Assembly: GCA_934662565.1 (NCBI GenBank)
Contig: CAKUKI010000001.1
Coordinates: 124,001 to 188,000 of the forward strand
Origin: an uncultured Elusimicrobiales bacterium
GTDB taxonomy: Bacteria; Elusimicrobiota; Elusimicrobia; Elusimicrobiales; Elusimicrobiaceae
DNA: 64,000 nucleotides
Direction of reading: 5' to 3'
Shown: piece by piece, positions 24,244 through 30,309 of the stretch
Numbering within the stretch: the stretch's first letter is position 1
How the letters are laid out: each line of letters begins with the position of its first letter
Translations under genes and position numbers: made by a program
The notes under the pieces: model-generated
Told to the model about the DNA's origin: nothing
Databases searched by the model: none
The model's input: the letters and a program-made list of their open reading frames with translations, nothing else

Positions 24244-25314
24244 TTATTTTTCCTTATTTATATCTTCAACATAGAGCTCGTCAAGAATATTAAATTGTTC
24301 TATGTGTTGGTTATACACTTTCATATATTCTTTGTTTTTCAACAACGCCACCCAAACAAGTTGTTCATCTTCATCTTCAATTTCATCTATCTCTTCTGCA
24401 TCAGGAAAACTAACTGGCTGCAACACTTCTTGATAAAATTTTACCATCATACGATTGGCAGCTCTTTGATTTTCCTGTAATAAATGAGAAAACACAACAA
24501 CAGAGGCACCTAAATACAAATAATTCCATTGTTGATGAAAGGATTTAATCGCAGAATTGACCTCAGCAGCAGAAGAATTAGCCATTTCCACAAAGGCTTG
24601 CTTTTCTTCATCTTCCGGCACAAATAAGGAAATAAGCTTGGCGCCAAACTTACCCACCCCACTATTAAAACACTTTACTCCAAAAGACGTAAAAGGATCG
24701 GTATATATTTCTGGGTGATCTAGTATATAACGCACTATTATGGCCCTTGCCATTTTCTCTATTGTTTGCGAATAATATGGCAATATGGCTTCATATCCTC
24801 TAGTGGCACTTTGCAAGGCATTACTGATTAGGTTTTTCTTTAGCTCGTCATCTTTACCATTATATAACTTGGCTTGTTCTAATAAAGACATAGCACTTTT
24901 ACAATCCGCTTCCCGGTCGGTTTGTTGCCCCAAAAGGATACTATCCAATTTCGCATCTATTTTCATCAGTTGTGCACTGATTTTATGCAGCATAATAGCA
25001 TTATGTAAGGATATGGCTAGTGTAGAAACGGAAACTATATTTATATTGACGGTTAATTTTTCCCAAGGGATTTGCGCAAGTATTTTACCTCCCTCACGGA
25101 TGAAAGTCGTATATTTCCCCGAAGTTTCGGCTCTTTCTTGTTCAAAAGCCAAGGCCCCTTGTTCTATGGACGACTGTAATTCTTCAACTGTACCCTTGTC
25201 TAAAATACCAAACTGCCGCAATTGTTGTACTACAGAGGGGGCTTGTTCTAAAATATTTAGAATTTTCCGATATTGGACAGATTCTACCCATTTTCCTAAT
25301 TGTTCTAAATTCAC
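24244..25314 (-). CDS. Unrecognised 356-aa helical protein of an AT-rich cassette
   Basis: The protein starts with GTG at 25314 behind AGGAGA. It is largely helical. One moderately hydrophobic stretch lies near residues 90-112 (LTVNINIVSVSTLAISL), followed by heptad-like sequence (ISAQLMKIDAKLDSILL) suggesting a coiled coil. The C-terminal half is acidic, with a run of Glu and Asp near 315-325. No enzyme motif was seen. It is the third gene of a leftward four-gene cassette and ends one base before the next start, so the last two genes are coupled. The AT content and the lack of recognisable relatives suggest horizontal origin. Confidence 0.7.
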   Translation of the reverse strand: MNLEQLGKWVESVQYRKILNILEQAPSVVQQLRQFGILDKGTVEELQSSIEQGALAFEQERAETSGKYTTFIREGGKILAQIPWEKLTVNINIVSVSTLAISLHNAIMLHKISAQLMKIDAKLDSILLGQQTDREADCKSAMSLLEQAKLYNGKDDELKKNLISNALQSATRGYEAILPYYSQTIEKMARAIIVRYILDHPEIYTDPFTSFGVKCFNSGVGKFGAKLISLFVPEDEEKQAFVEMANSSAAEVNSAIKSFHQQWNYLYLGASVVVFSHLLQENQRAANRMMVKFYQEVLQPVSFPDAEEIDEIEDEDEQLVWVALLKNKEYMKVYNQHIEQFNILDELYVEDINKEK

Positions 25315-25394
25315 GATTCTCTCCTATTAACTGATAAGTACGATAGACCAAATGTTCAATTTCCATGTCCCTTCCTGATTTTGCAACGTCCTAC

Positions 25395-25628
25395 TTATTT
25401 GCTTCTAAATAGCCAGGTTCTTCCCTGTGTTTTGGAATAAAAAGTCCCTTTACTTGTTAAAGCAATAATTTCACTACCTACTACTTGCAAATCTGTAAAT
25501 TGCCCGGCTGTATTACCCAAATAACGCACTAACCAACTACGCCCGCCATTATAGGAATATTCTATATGATACGCATTTTTAGGACTGATACGCAGCATTT
25601 CTTTGCCTACTACAATTATTTGGCTCAT
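25395..25628 (-). CDS. 77-aa protein with two Asp-box-like (BNR) motifs
   Basis: The small protein is beta-rich and contains two Asp-box-like motifs of the S-x-[DN]-x-G-x-[ST]-W type: SYNGGRSW (about 26-33) and SKTQGRTW (about 65-72). Such motifs normally occur in beta-propellers of sialidases and sortilin-like proteins; here only about two blades are present, so it may oligomerise or be a fragment. Its ATG overlaps the TGA of the preceding 33-aa gene by one base pair of codons (ATGA), so it is translationally coupled. Function unknown. Confidence 0.6.
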   Translation of the reverse strand: MSQIIVVGKEMLRISPKNAYHIEYSYNGGRSWLVRYLGNTAGQFTDLQVVGSEIIALTSKGTFYSKTQGRTWLFRSK

Positions 25629-25726
25629 TTTTTTTCCTCTTTACATAATAATTTCGTTATTTCACTTAAAGTACTGAGCACTACGGGTAAAATTTCAACT
25701 ATTTTTTTTACAGTTTTTTTCTTCAT
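25625..25726 (-). CDS. 33-aa cationic amphipathic peptide
   Basis: A 33-codon gene starts at ATG 25726 behind a strong GAGGAGA. The product has Lys-rich ends and a hydrophobic middle (IVEILPVVLSTLSEITKLL), giving a net-positive amphipathic helix. Its stop overlaps the start of the next gene (ATGA). Small peptides of this kind include membrane-active toxins, holin-like proteins and leader peptides, but no family is recognised. The clear ribosome site and the coupling argue that it is real. Confidence 0.6.
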   Translation of the reverse strand: MKKKTVKKIVEILPVVLSTLSEITKLLCKEEKK

Positions 25727-25767
25727 TAAAAATCTCCTCTCATCATGTTTTATCCTATCAAAACTGT

Positions 25768-25786
25768 GCGACAATACTAGTGTCGC
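25768..25786. promoter_or_regulatory. Dyad in the cassette promoter/leader region
   Basis: GCGACA (25768-25773) and TGTCGC (25781-25786) form an inverted repeat with a 7-nt centre, between the predicted promoter and the 33-aa gene. It could be an operator or a leader hairpin. Confidence 0.4.
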
Positions 25787-25797
25787 GCGGAATGGGT

Positions 25798-25825
25798 ATA
25801 CTATAAGCAAGGAGGTTGAACACAA
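25798..25825 (-). promoter_or_regulatory. Possible promoter of the AT-rich cassette
   Basis: On the minus strand TTGTGT (25825-25820) and TAGTAT (25803-25798) are 16 nt apart. It lies just past the terminator of the upstream RNA and about 70 nt before the 33-aa gene. Confidence 0.35.
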
Positions 25826-25829
25826 GTAT

Positions 25830-26032
25830 AAAAAAGCGGCGTATTACCAGAGCCTTTGGAATAACCCATGTAATCGCCGCTTGTTTATTCCCAAAGGAAT
25901 AAACAGAAACGATTATTTTAGGATTCCAAAGTGCCGTTGGGTATAACCCATTCAGCTCTGACCGGCCCGAAGCCGGCCTTCCTGAAAATAATTCAAAATC
26001 AAACGCAAATTGTAGGACGGGTTGCCCCGTCA
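25830..26032 (-). ncRNA. Candidate structured noncoding RNA (~200 nt), family unknown
   Basis: The minus strand carries, in order: an extended -10 promoter; a 6-bp hairpin closed by a GCAA tetraloop (about 26032-26017); a long arm pairing ATTATTTTCAGGA (25992-25980) with TCCTAAAATAAT (25923-25912) that encloses two hairpins, a 7-bp GGCCGGC/GCCGGTC stem and a 5-bp TGGGT/ACCCA stem; an 8-bp TTTATTCC/GGAATAAA hairpin (25903-25884); and a closing stem AAGCGGCGATTAC/GTAATACGCCGCTT (25882-25870 with 25847-25834) running into six T's. The last hairpin arm and the loop of the closing stem can also pair (CCTTTGGGAATAA with TTATTCCAAAGG), which would form a pseudoknot-like topology. No long reading frame matches it. 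It does not fit tmRNA, SRP RNA, RNase P RNA or a riboswitch I know. Confidence 0.55.
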
Positions 26033-26038
26033 CTTTCT

Positions 26039-26047
26039 ATTATAGCA
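26039..26047 (-). promoter_or_regulatory. Extended -10 promoter of the candidate RNA
   Basis: The minus strand reads TGCTATAAT (26047-26039), the same nonamer as before rpsB and frr. The predicted start, near 26032, is the first base of the GCAA-tetraloop hairpin. Confidence 0.6.
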
Positions 26048-26114
26048 AACGCGGGGGCGGAGGGTCTTAACTTTTAGGTATTTAGTGAGGTTTCCGCCCC
26101 TTGCTCTTCCTAAA

Positions 26115-26143
26115 AAACAACCCCTCGGCCTTGAACCGAGGGG
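26115..26143 (-). terminator. Terminator of the cysteine-rich protein gene
   Basis: CCCCTCGG (26121-26128) pairs with CCGAGGGG (26136-26143) around a 7-nt loop and is followed on the minus strand by TTGTTTTTT. Confidence 0.85.
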
Positions 26144-26168
26144 CATAAAAATAATATAGCTTTGCAAT

Positions 26169-27284
26169 TTACCAACCGTTTCTAGAACACAGGCATGCTA
26201 AATTCACACTGTTTACATGACACCAATATTCATTTATTTTACCACCAATATATTGGGGGTGGCAACCTGTAATTTTGCAGCGTTTGACACAAGAAGCACT
26301 CCCAGCACAGTTCCCGTCAGCGGAACATTTTGTGAAGTGCTGCCATCCCTTACCATTTCCAAGAGGAAACCCTTTATCCATGCAATCTATTTCTGTATTA
26401 GCATACGAAGAAGGAATCATATCGCCAGTAATATATTGTAAATCACTGACACTGAGGGAAATGTTCTCATTTATAACATCCGTTCCAGATGCTACTCTAT
26501 GACTGCAATCATAGCACGAAGTTTTTTTCATTTCTTCATAAGAGTTTTTACCAAGTTTAGTGTAAATGCTCTCTGCATAAGAACAACAAGACGTCACATT
26601 TTTCAGTACACAATTTTCGTAAGCGGTAGAGTCTAGCTCATAGGCGGAACAAGCGGAGCAGCCGGAAATCAAAGAAACGTCCTCTTTGTTTGAGCGGTAG
26701 CGCAACAAATAGGAATCATACGTCTTGCCCACTTCTTTTATGTCGGAAGCGGTAATTTTATAATCTGCTTTGTAGGAGTTATCCCACACCATAGTATATC
26801 CTTTGGAATAGTCATCACTGGGAACAATCGTCGTGTGGGATGCAATTTGTAGGCGGTTCAAATCTGCGGCGGCAAAGGTGGAATCTGCACCCACATTTAC
26901 TCCGGCATCTACGGTAATATCCTGCGGGTTGGCGGTTTTGGCCAACAATTTGGCTCCGCGCAAACTGCCTCTGCTGGCTATTGTTAAACCGTTTTCATTT
27001 GTAATTTGATAGGTCAGCTGGCTGGTGCTGCCCGCGCGGGCGCCTTCCGTTAAGCGCAGTTCGTTCATTTTTACCAAACCTTTGGCGGAAATGGTCCCAC
27101 TTGGAACGCCGGTATTGCAGAAATTAACAAACAACGCTTCCGCCGGACGCGCGCTATTGACCGATTCTAATCTGGCAAAAGAGGCCACCGGATGAGAAAG
27201 GGTTGTCACAAATTTTAATTCTTCCGCCTGTGCAAATGCCGCACAGCATGCCAGAATAAAAATACTGGATAATAGTTTTTTCAT
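26169..27284 (-). CDS. Secreted cysteine-rich protein, function unknown
   Basis: The 371-aa product has a signal peptide (MKKLLSSIFILACCAAFAQA). Residues 25-170 are low in Cys and rich in Ser, Thr, Ala and Asn. After about 205 there are some 18 cysteines in clusters (SGCSACSAYE, TSCCSY, TSCYDCSH, CSADGNCAGSASCVKRCKITGC and the end CLCSRNGW), suggesting a disulfide-stabilised extracellular domain. This is the same style of Cys-rich tail as the pilin at 536-1084. AAGGGG lies about 10 nt before ATG 27284. No neighbours suggest a pathway. A surface adhesin or extracellular enzyme inhibitor is possible but unsupported. Confidence 0.65.
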   Translation of the reverse strand: MKKLLSSIFILACCAAFAQAEELKFVTTLSHPVASFARLESVNSARPAEALFVNFCNTGVPSGTISAKGLVKMNELRLTEGARAGSTSQLTYQITNENGLTIASRGSLRGAKLLAKTANPQDITVDAGVNVGADSTFAAADLNRLQIASHTTIVPSDDYSKGYTMVWDNSYKADYKITASDIKEVGKTYDSYLLRYRSNKEDVSLISGCSACSAYELDSTAYENCVLKNVTSCCSYAESIYTKLGKNSYEEMKKTSCYDCSHRVASGTDVINENISLSVSDLQYITGDMIPSSYANTEIDCMDKGFPLGNGKGWQHFTKCSADGNCAGSASCVKRCKITGCHPQYIGGKINEYWCHVNSVNLACLCSRNGW

Positions 27285-27636
27285 AGTATGAGCCCCTTAT
27301 ATATAATTTAACCCCAGCGCAGATGAATTTTGCGATACTGTACTGGGGTACACTTCCTTATATTCTTATACTAACAAAAGAATGTAAAAAAATCAATACA
27401 TTACATGTAAAAATTGTTTCAAGTTCGCAAAAAATAAAAAAGTGCCCAAAGGGAGGTTTGCGCGGCTGTTTAATGCTCCAGTTTCCCAGCGGCCCAACCG
27501 TGCCTGTATGGGAGTTTTAGCGCAAAAAAATGCCTGAAGTTAGCGTGCCTGCGCGTGTGCGAAATTTCCCCGTGTTTCCATGCGGGGGGAAAATGTTGGC
27601 GGCCTTGTGCGGCTCCGCCTGTTTACCAAAACGCCC
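27285..27636. other. 352-bp intergenic region, no supported gene
   Basis: The region lies between the divergent genes at 27284 and 27672. It holds short GC-rich dyads (for example near 27571-27592, a CCCC...GGGG pairing). An open frame at 27323-27520 has no ribosome site and an amino-acid composition unlike a protein. Only the promoter at its right end is convincing. Confidence 0.4.
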
Positions 27637-27665
27637 TTGACGGATGAGCTTAAAATACTTATAGT
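27637..27665 (+). promoter_or_regulatory. Promoter giving a leaderless mRNA for the ChaN-like gene
   Basis: TTGACG (27637-27642) and TATAGT (27660-27665) have a 17-nt spacer. Six bases later is the ATG at 27672, where the transcript should start. No ribosome site is present. Confidence 0.7.
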
Positions 27666-27671
27666 AAAAAT

Positions 27672-28628
27672 ATGAAAAAACTATATTTATGTTTATTTTT
27701 TATCAGTATTTTTTATGCGGCTGCGGCGGTGGCGGCTCCTAGCGCCTTTGATAAGGAACGCAACGCCTTTGAAGCCCGTTTATCTACGGATGGGGCCTTA
27801 AAAAAAGCACTTTTGGGCCGTGTGCGCCCCATTACCACGCAGTTTAATTATATGGCCTTGTTGGATAACGACACGGATGTTTTATTATTGGGGGAAGAAC
27901 ATAATAACGAGCAATCCAAGCGGGAAACCAACCTGATTATCAAATATTTAGGCCAGCATAAGGCCGGCTTTACACATTTTGGGGCGGAATTCTTTTTATC
28001 TTCAGAGCAGCCGTTCTTGGACCAATATGCCAATAATGATATTTCTTTGGCGGATTTGGAACAAAAACTGGCATTGGATAAGAGCTACTCTGCCAGTGTG
28101 GCTGTGGCGCACCGCTACGGGCTGGCTGTGCTGGGGTTGGATTTGCCTAAAGCGCAAGAAAATGCCGCTTGGGCCCAGTCTATCGCCGGTATGAAAGCGC
28201 GCAATACGCATTGGGTGCAAATTATTACTGCCATTGCGCAAAAAGACCCCATGAGCCGCTTTATTATCTATGGTGGGGCATGGCATACGCAACTGCGCTC
28301 CGGTGTTATGCAGACGGTGCCGCAACTGCTGAACCGTAACGGGCTAAAAACAAAAAGTGCGGAGTATGTTTCTTCCGCCGCGTGGGCCGCCTTAGCCGCA
28401 GAGGGGAATTTAGCAGGCCGCACCTTATTGTTTACGGTGCCGAAAGCCTACCGCGGCACAGCCACGGCGGATTATTACATTTATTTACCTCAAAATGTAA
28501 AAAGTAGTCAGGCCGCCCAAGAGAAAATGGGTAAAATGATGAACGATAAAAATTTTAAGTGGGCACACTGCACCGACGACCCAGACCACCCGCTCTGCAA
28601 AGTGATTGTGGAGGGGGAACACCGCTAA
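27672..28628 (+). CDS. ChaN/TIKI-superfamily lipoprotein-like protein
   Basis: The 318-aa product has a signal peptide (residues 1-22) and a domain of the ChaN / TraB / erythromycin-esterase-like superfamily. The GEEHNN motif (about residue 75) is followed by a Glu in the second strand (FGAEFF), and the later YGGAWHTQL matches the conserved Gly-x-x-His. ChaN proteins bind haem and may take part in iron uptake; related TIKI proteins are metallopeptidases. Which activity applies is uncertain. It stands alone, starts without a ribosome site and is followed by an 11-bp hairpin. Confidence 0.75.
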   Translation: MKKLYLCLFFISIFYAAAAVAAPSAFDKERNAFEARLSTDGALKKALLGRVRPITTQFNYMALLDNDTDVLLLGEEHNNEQSKRETNLIIKYLGQHKAGFTHFGAEFFLSSEQPFLDQYANNDISLADLEQKLALDKSYSASVAVAHRYGLAVLGLDLPKAQENAAWAQSIAGMKARNTHWVQIITAIAQKDPMSRFIIYGGAWHTQLRSGVMQTVPQLLNRNGLKTKSAEYVSSAAWAALAAEGNLAGRTLLFTVPKAYRGTATADYYIYLPQNVKSSQAAQEKMGKMMNDKNFKWAHCTDDPDHPLCKVIVEGEHR

Positions 28629-28762
28629 TCATCCATACGCAGCCGGCCGCTATTTCTAATTTTGTTCTTTTGGCTTATTTTGCCAAATCGCTACTTTCTG
28701 CCATTTTTTTTGCCGAGCAATATGATAGTTTTTGACACATAATGTTGCTTATGTTGCTTAAA

Positions 28763-28799
28763 TTATAGTGCCCCAAAGCATGCCAAATGGGCACTATAA
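28763..28799 (+). terminator. Long perfect hairpin (candidate terminator)
   Basis: TTATAGTGCCC (28763-28773) and GGGCACTATAA (28789-28799) form a perfect 11-bp stem with a 15-nt loop and then AATTTTTATT. It may end the ChaN-like transcript, 135 nt past its stop. The remaining sequence from 28800 to 29040 shows no gene; it has two copies of ACGAGAAA-like words at 28817 and 28910. Confidence 0.5.
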
Positions 28800-29065
28800 A
28801 TTTTTATTATTCCACGACGAGAAACTGGAAATATAACTGGGAAAGAAATTAAGCAAATTTTGGCGGTGCGGATAAAGGGGCCATATTTTATGGGTATATT
28901 GGGATTTTACCGACGAGAAAGTGAGGAAATAAAGGTGTTTACTGTACACCATACAGGGTCCACTAACAATATATACTTTTTGTTCTAATTTTGCTCATTT
29001 TGCTCCCGAAACACCGTCGGAAAAGCATAAAAAAGAACCACTCTCGTCTGAGAATGGCTCTTCAT

Positions 29066-29233
29066 CTAAAAGTGCGCCCAAGGCCGTATTGTAAAAAACG
29101 GCATACAAGTTCGCCTGTGCGCACAAAAAAACACGCTTTTGCGTGGTTTCTAAAAGTGCGCCCAAGGCCGTATTGTAGGGAACGGCATGCAAGTTCGCTT
29201 GTGCGCACAAAAAACCACGCTTTCGCGTGGTTT
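29066..29233. repeat. Two 84-bp direct repeats that copy the tRNA-Arg 3' end
   Basis: Units 29066-29149 and 29150-29233 differ at few positions. Each starts with CTAAAAGTGCGCCCAA, the reverse complement of the tRNA 3' end and its trailer, then has a small GCCGT/ACGGC hairpin and a CACGC/GCGTG terminator hairpin. A third partial unit (29234-29250) is the tRNA 3' end itself. The tRNA promoter, body and anticodon arm are not copied. Confidence 0.85.
29209..29232 (-). terminator. tRNA-Arg terminator
   Basis: AACCACGC pairs with GCGTGGTT (29213-29220 with 29225-29232) around a TTTC loop, followed on the minus strand by six T's, 8 nt past the tRNA end. Confidence 0.85.
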
Positions 29234-29240
29234 CTAAAAG

Positions 29241-29312
29241 TGCGCCCAACAGGAATCGAACTTGTATCTTCAGCTCCGCAGGCTGACACTCTATCCATTG
29301 AGCTATGGGCGC
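29241..29312 (-). tRNA. tRNA-Arg (anticodon GCG)
   Basis: The minus strand folds into a complete cloverleaf. The 7-bp acceptor stem is GCGCCCA/TGGGCGC. A D-arm (GCTC, AATGGATA, GAG) leads to the anticodon stem TCAGC/GCTGA with loop CTGCGGA, so the anticodon is GCG, reading CGC and CGU. The T-loop is TTCGATT on the stem ACAAG/CCTGT, which has one A-C mismatch at pair 52-62. The discriminator base is A and CCA is not encoded. Most bacteria use tRNA-Arg ACG for this box, so the GCG anticodon is unusual. A single base change could also mean a variant or degenerate copy. Confidence 0.88.
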
Positions 29313-29355
29313 TTAAATCGGATTTTTAACTTCGCGGATTAATCACTACTCATTT

Positions 29356-29384
29356 ATTCTAACATTTTTTGTTTTGTGTTTCAA
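29356..29384 (-). promoter_or_regulatory. tRNA-Arg promoter
   Basis: On the minus strand TTGAAA (29384-29379) and TAGAAT (29361-29356) are 17 nt apart. The predicted start is about 37 nt before the tRNA. Confidence 0.6.
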
Positions 29385-29427
29385 GTTTTTTTTATTTTTA
29401 ACACCGCAAAATATTTAGAACATATTT

Positions 29428-29473
29428 ATTATAGCATTTTTCGGCGGCAGTAGTTCAAGCAAACTGCTATAAT
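29428..29473. promoter_or_regulatory. Divergent pair of TGCTATAAT extended -10 elements
   Basis: TGCTATAAT occurs on the minus strand (29436-29428) and on the plus strand (29465-29473), as an inverted repeat with 28 nt between. The plus copy is followed by 6 nt and then ATG 29480, giving a leaderless start. The minus copy would read toward tRNA-Arg. Confidence 0.6.
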
Positions 29474-29479
29474 ACTGGT

Positions 29480-29626
29480 ATGAAAGAAAATAATACCGGA
29501 ACTTATGTTTTTGATAAAAAAACGGGTAAAATGGTAAAAATTTCCTCCCATGTGCCGTCAGTGCAAAAGGGGAAAGGCGGGCACGTCTGCCACGGGTGCT
29601 GCGGCCATTGCCATCATGACGATTAA
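29480..29626 (+). CDS. 48-aa Cys/His-rich small protein
   Basis: This short gene encodes a hydrophilic N-terminus (YVFDKKTGKMVKIS) and a C-terminal cluster with four Cys and six His in about 20 residues (HVCHGCCGHCHHDD), strongly suggesting binding of zinc, copper or nickel. It begins exactly 6 nt past a TGCTATAAT promoter and has no ribosome site. Its 3' end overlaps the start of the next, membrane-protein gene by 11 bp in another frame, so the two are probably coupled. The N-terminal half loosely resembles small regulatory zinc-ribbon proteins, but the family is not recognised. Confidence 0.65.
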   Translation: MKENNTGTYVFDKKTGKMVKISSHVPSVQKGKGGHVCHGCCGHCHHDD

Positions 29627-30308
29627 CGCCCCCGTCCAAAAAGCGTTTTCCGGCGTTCTCCAATTTTTGATGAGGGCGCTGCGGGAGGTCTTTTTGCCGC
29701 ATTTATTGTGGGGGAGCGCCGTTTTTATGGTGGGGGGATTGGCCGTTTTCAGCTTTACTTCCGGCCCGTTTGAAAACGCCCCTTGGCTACTAGCTGCGTG
29801 GGGAATCTGGCTCCTGTTTTGGTACGGCTTGGCGGCGCTTGTCTATACGTTTTGCACGGCGGGCGTTTTTGCCATGCGGGCGGTTTGTGCCAAGGTGGAA
29901 GATTTATTATATGCGTTTTTTGCGGCGGTGAAAGAAAATTTAGCCCAAAAAATTGAAAATATGGACGAGGGCCTCGCCAAAGACCAAGCCCGCGTACTGA
30001 TGAAAAACAGTATATCGGAAGTGGCTTCTCTACTCAAAACGTATAAATTGCGCTCTGTTTCCGGCGCGTTGGCGGCGGTTTTTTTAAGTTTGCTGACGTT
30101 CGCCGCGCGCTCCGTCTTGGTGGCGCGGCTCATGCAGTTTTCCGGCGCCACGGTAAGTTTAAGCGCCGTTTTTGCCAGCCGGGCGACGTTGGTGGGGGCG
30201 ATTTTCTTAAATTTACGGTTGATTTGTTCCGTTTTATTGTGGATTTTGTATTTGTGCGGAGCCGCGTTTGCGGGGCTCAATTTACTGGCTTTGTGTATGG
30301 GGAGGTAG
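29616..30308 (+). CDS. Multi-pass membrane protein, function unknown
   Basis: The 230-aa product (start ATG 29616) has about five hydrophobic segments, at roughly residues 25-47, 55-80, 150-170, 185-200 and 205-225, with a charged central loop (AQKIENMDEGLAKDQARV). No family is recognised. It overlaps the 48-aa gene and ends one base before the next gene's ATG, so the three are likely one operon. No clear ribosome site precedes it; initiation probably depends on translation of the upstream gene. Confidence 0.65.
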   Translation: MTINAPVQKAFSGVLQFLMRALREVFLPHLLWGSAVFMVGGLAVFSFTSGPFENAPWLLAAWGIWLLFWYGLAALVYTFCTAGVFAMRAVCAKVEDLLYAFFAAVKENLAQKIENMDEGLAKDQARVLMKNSISEVASLLKTYKLRSVSGALAAVFLSLLTFAARSVLVARLMQFSGATVSLSAVFASRATLVGAIFLNLRLICSVLLWILYLCGAAFAGLNLLALCMGR

Positions 30309-30309
30309 T

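Noticed and set aside
25830..26032. 6S RNA, tmRNA, SRP RNA, RNase P RNA or a known riboswitch
   Set aside because: 6S would pair its two ends, but here the 5' end forms its own hairpin. The tmRNA T-arm, the SRP GGAAGCAG loop and the RNase P core motifs are absent. The T-run terminator without a coupled gene does not fit a riboswitch.
27323..27520. 65-codon open frame
   Set aside because: No ribosome site or suitably placed promoter; composition is unlike the neighbouring proteins.
28800..29040. Repeated ACGAGAAA words as a regulatory site
   Set aside because: Only two copies about 95 bp apart in AT-rich DNA, with no gene placed to use them.
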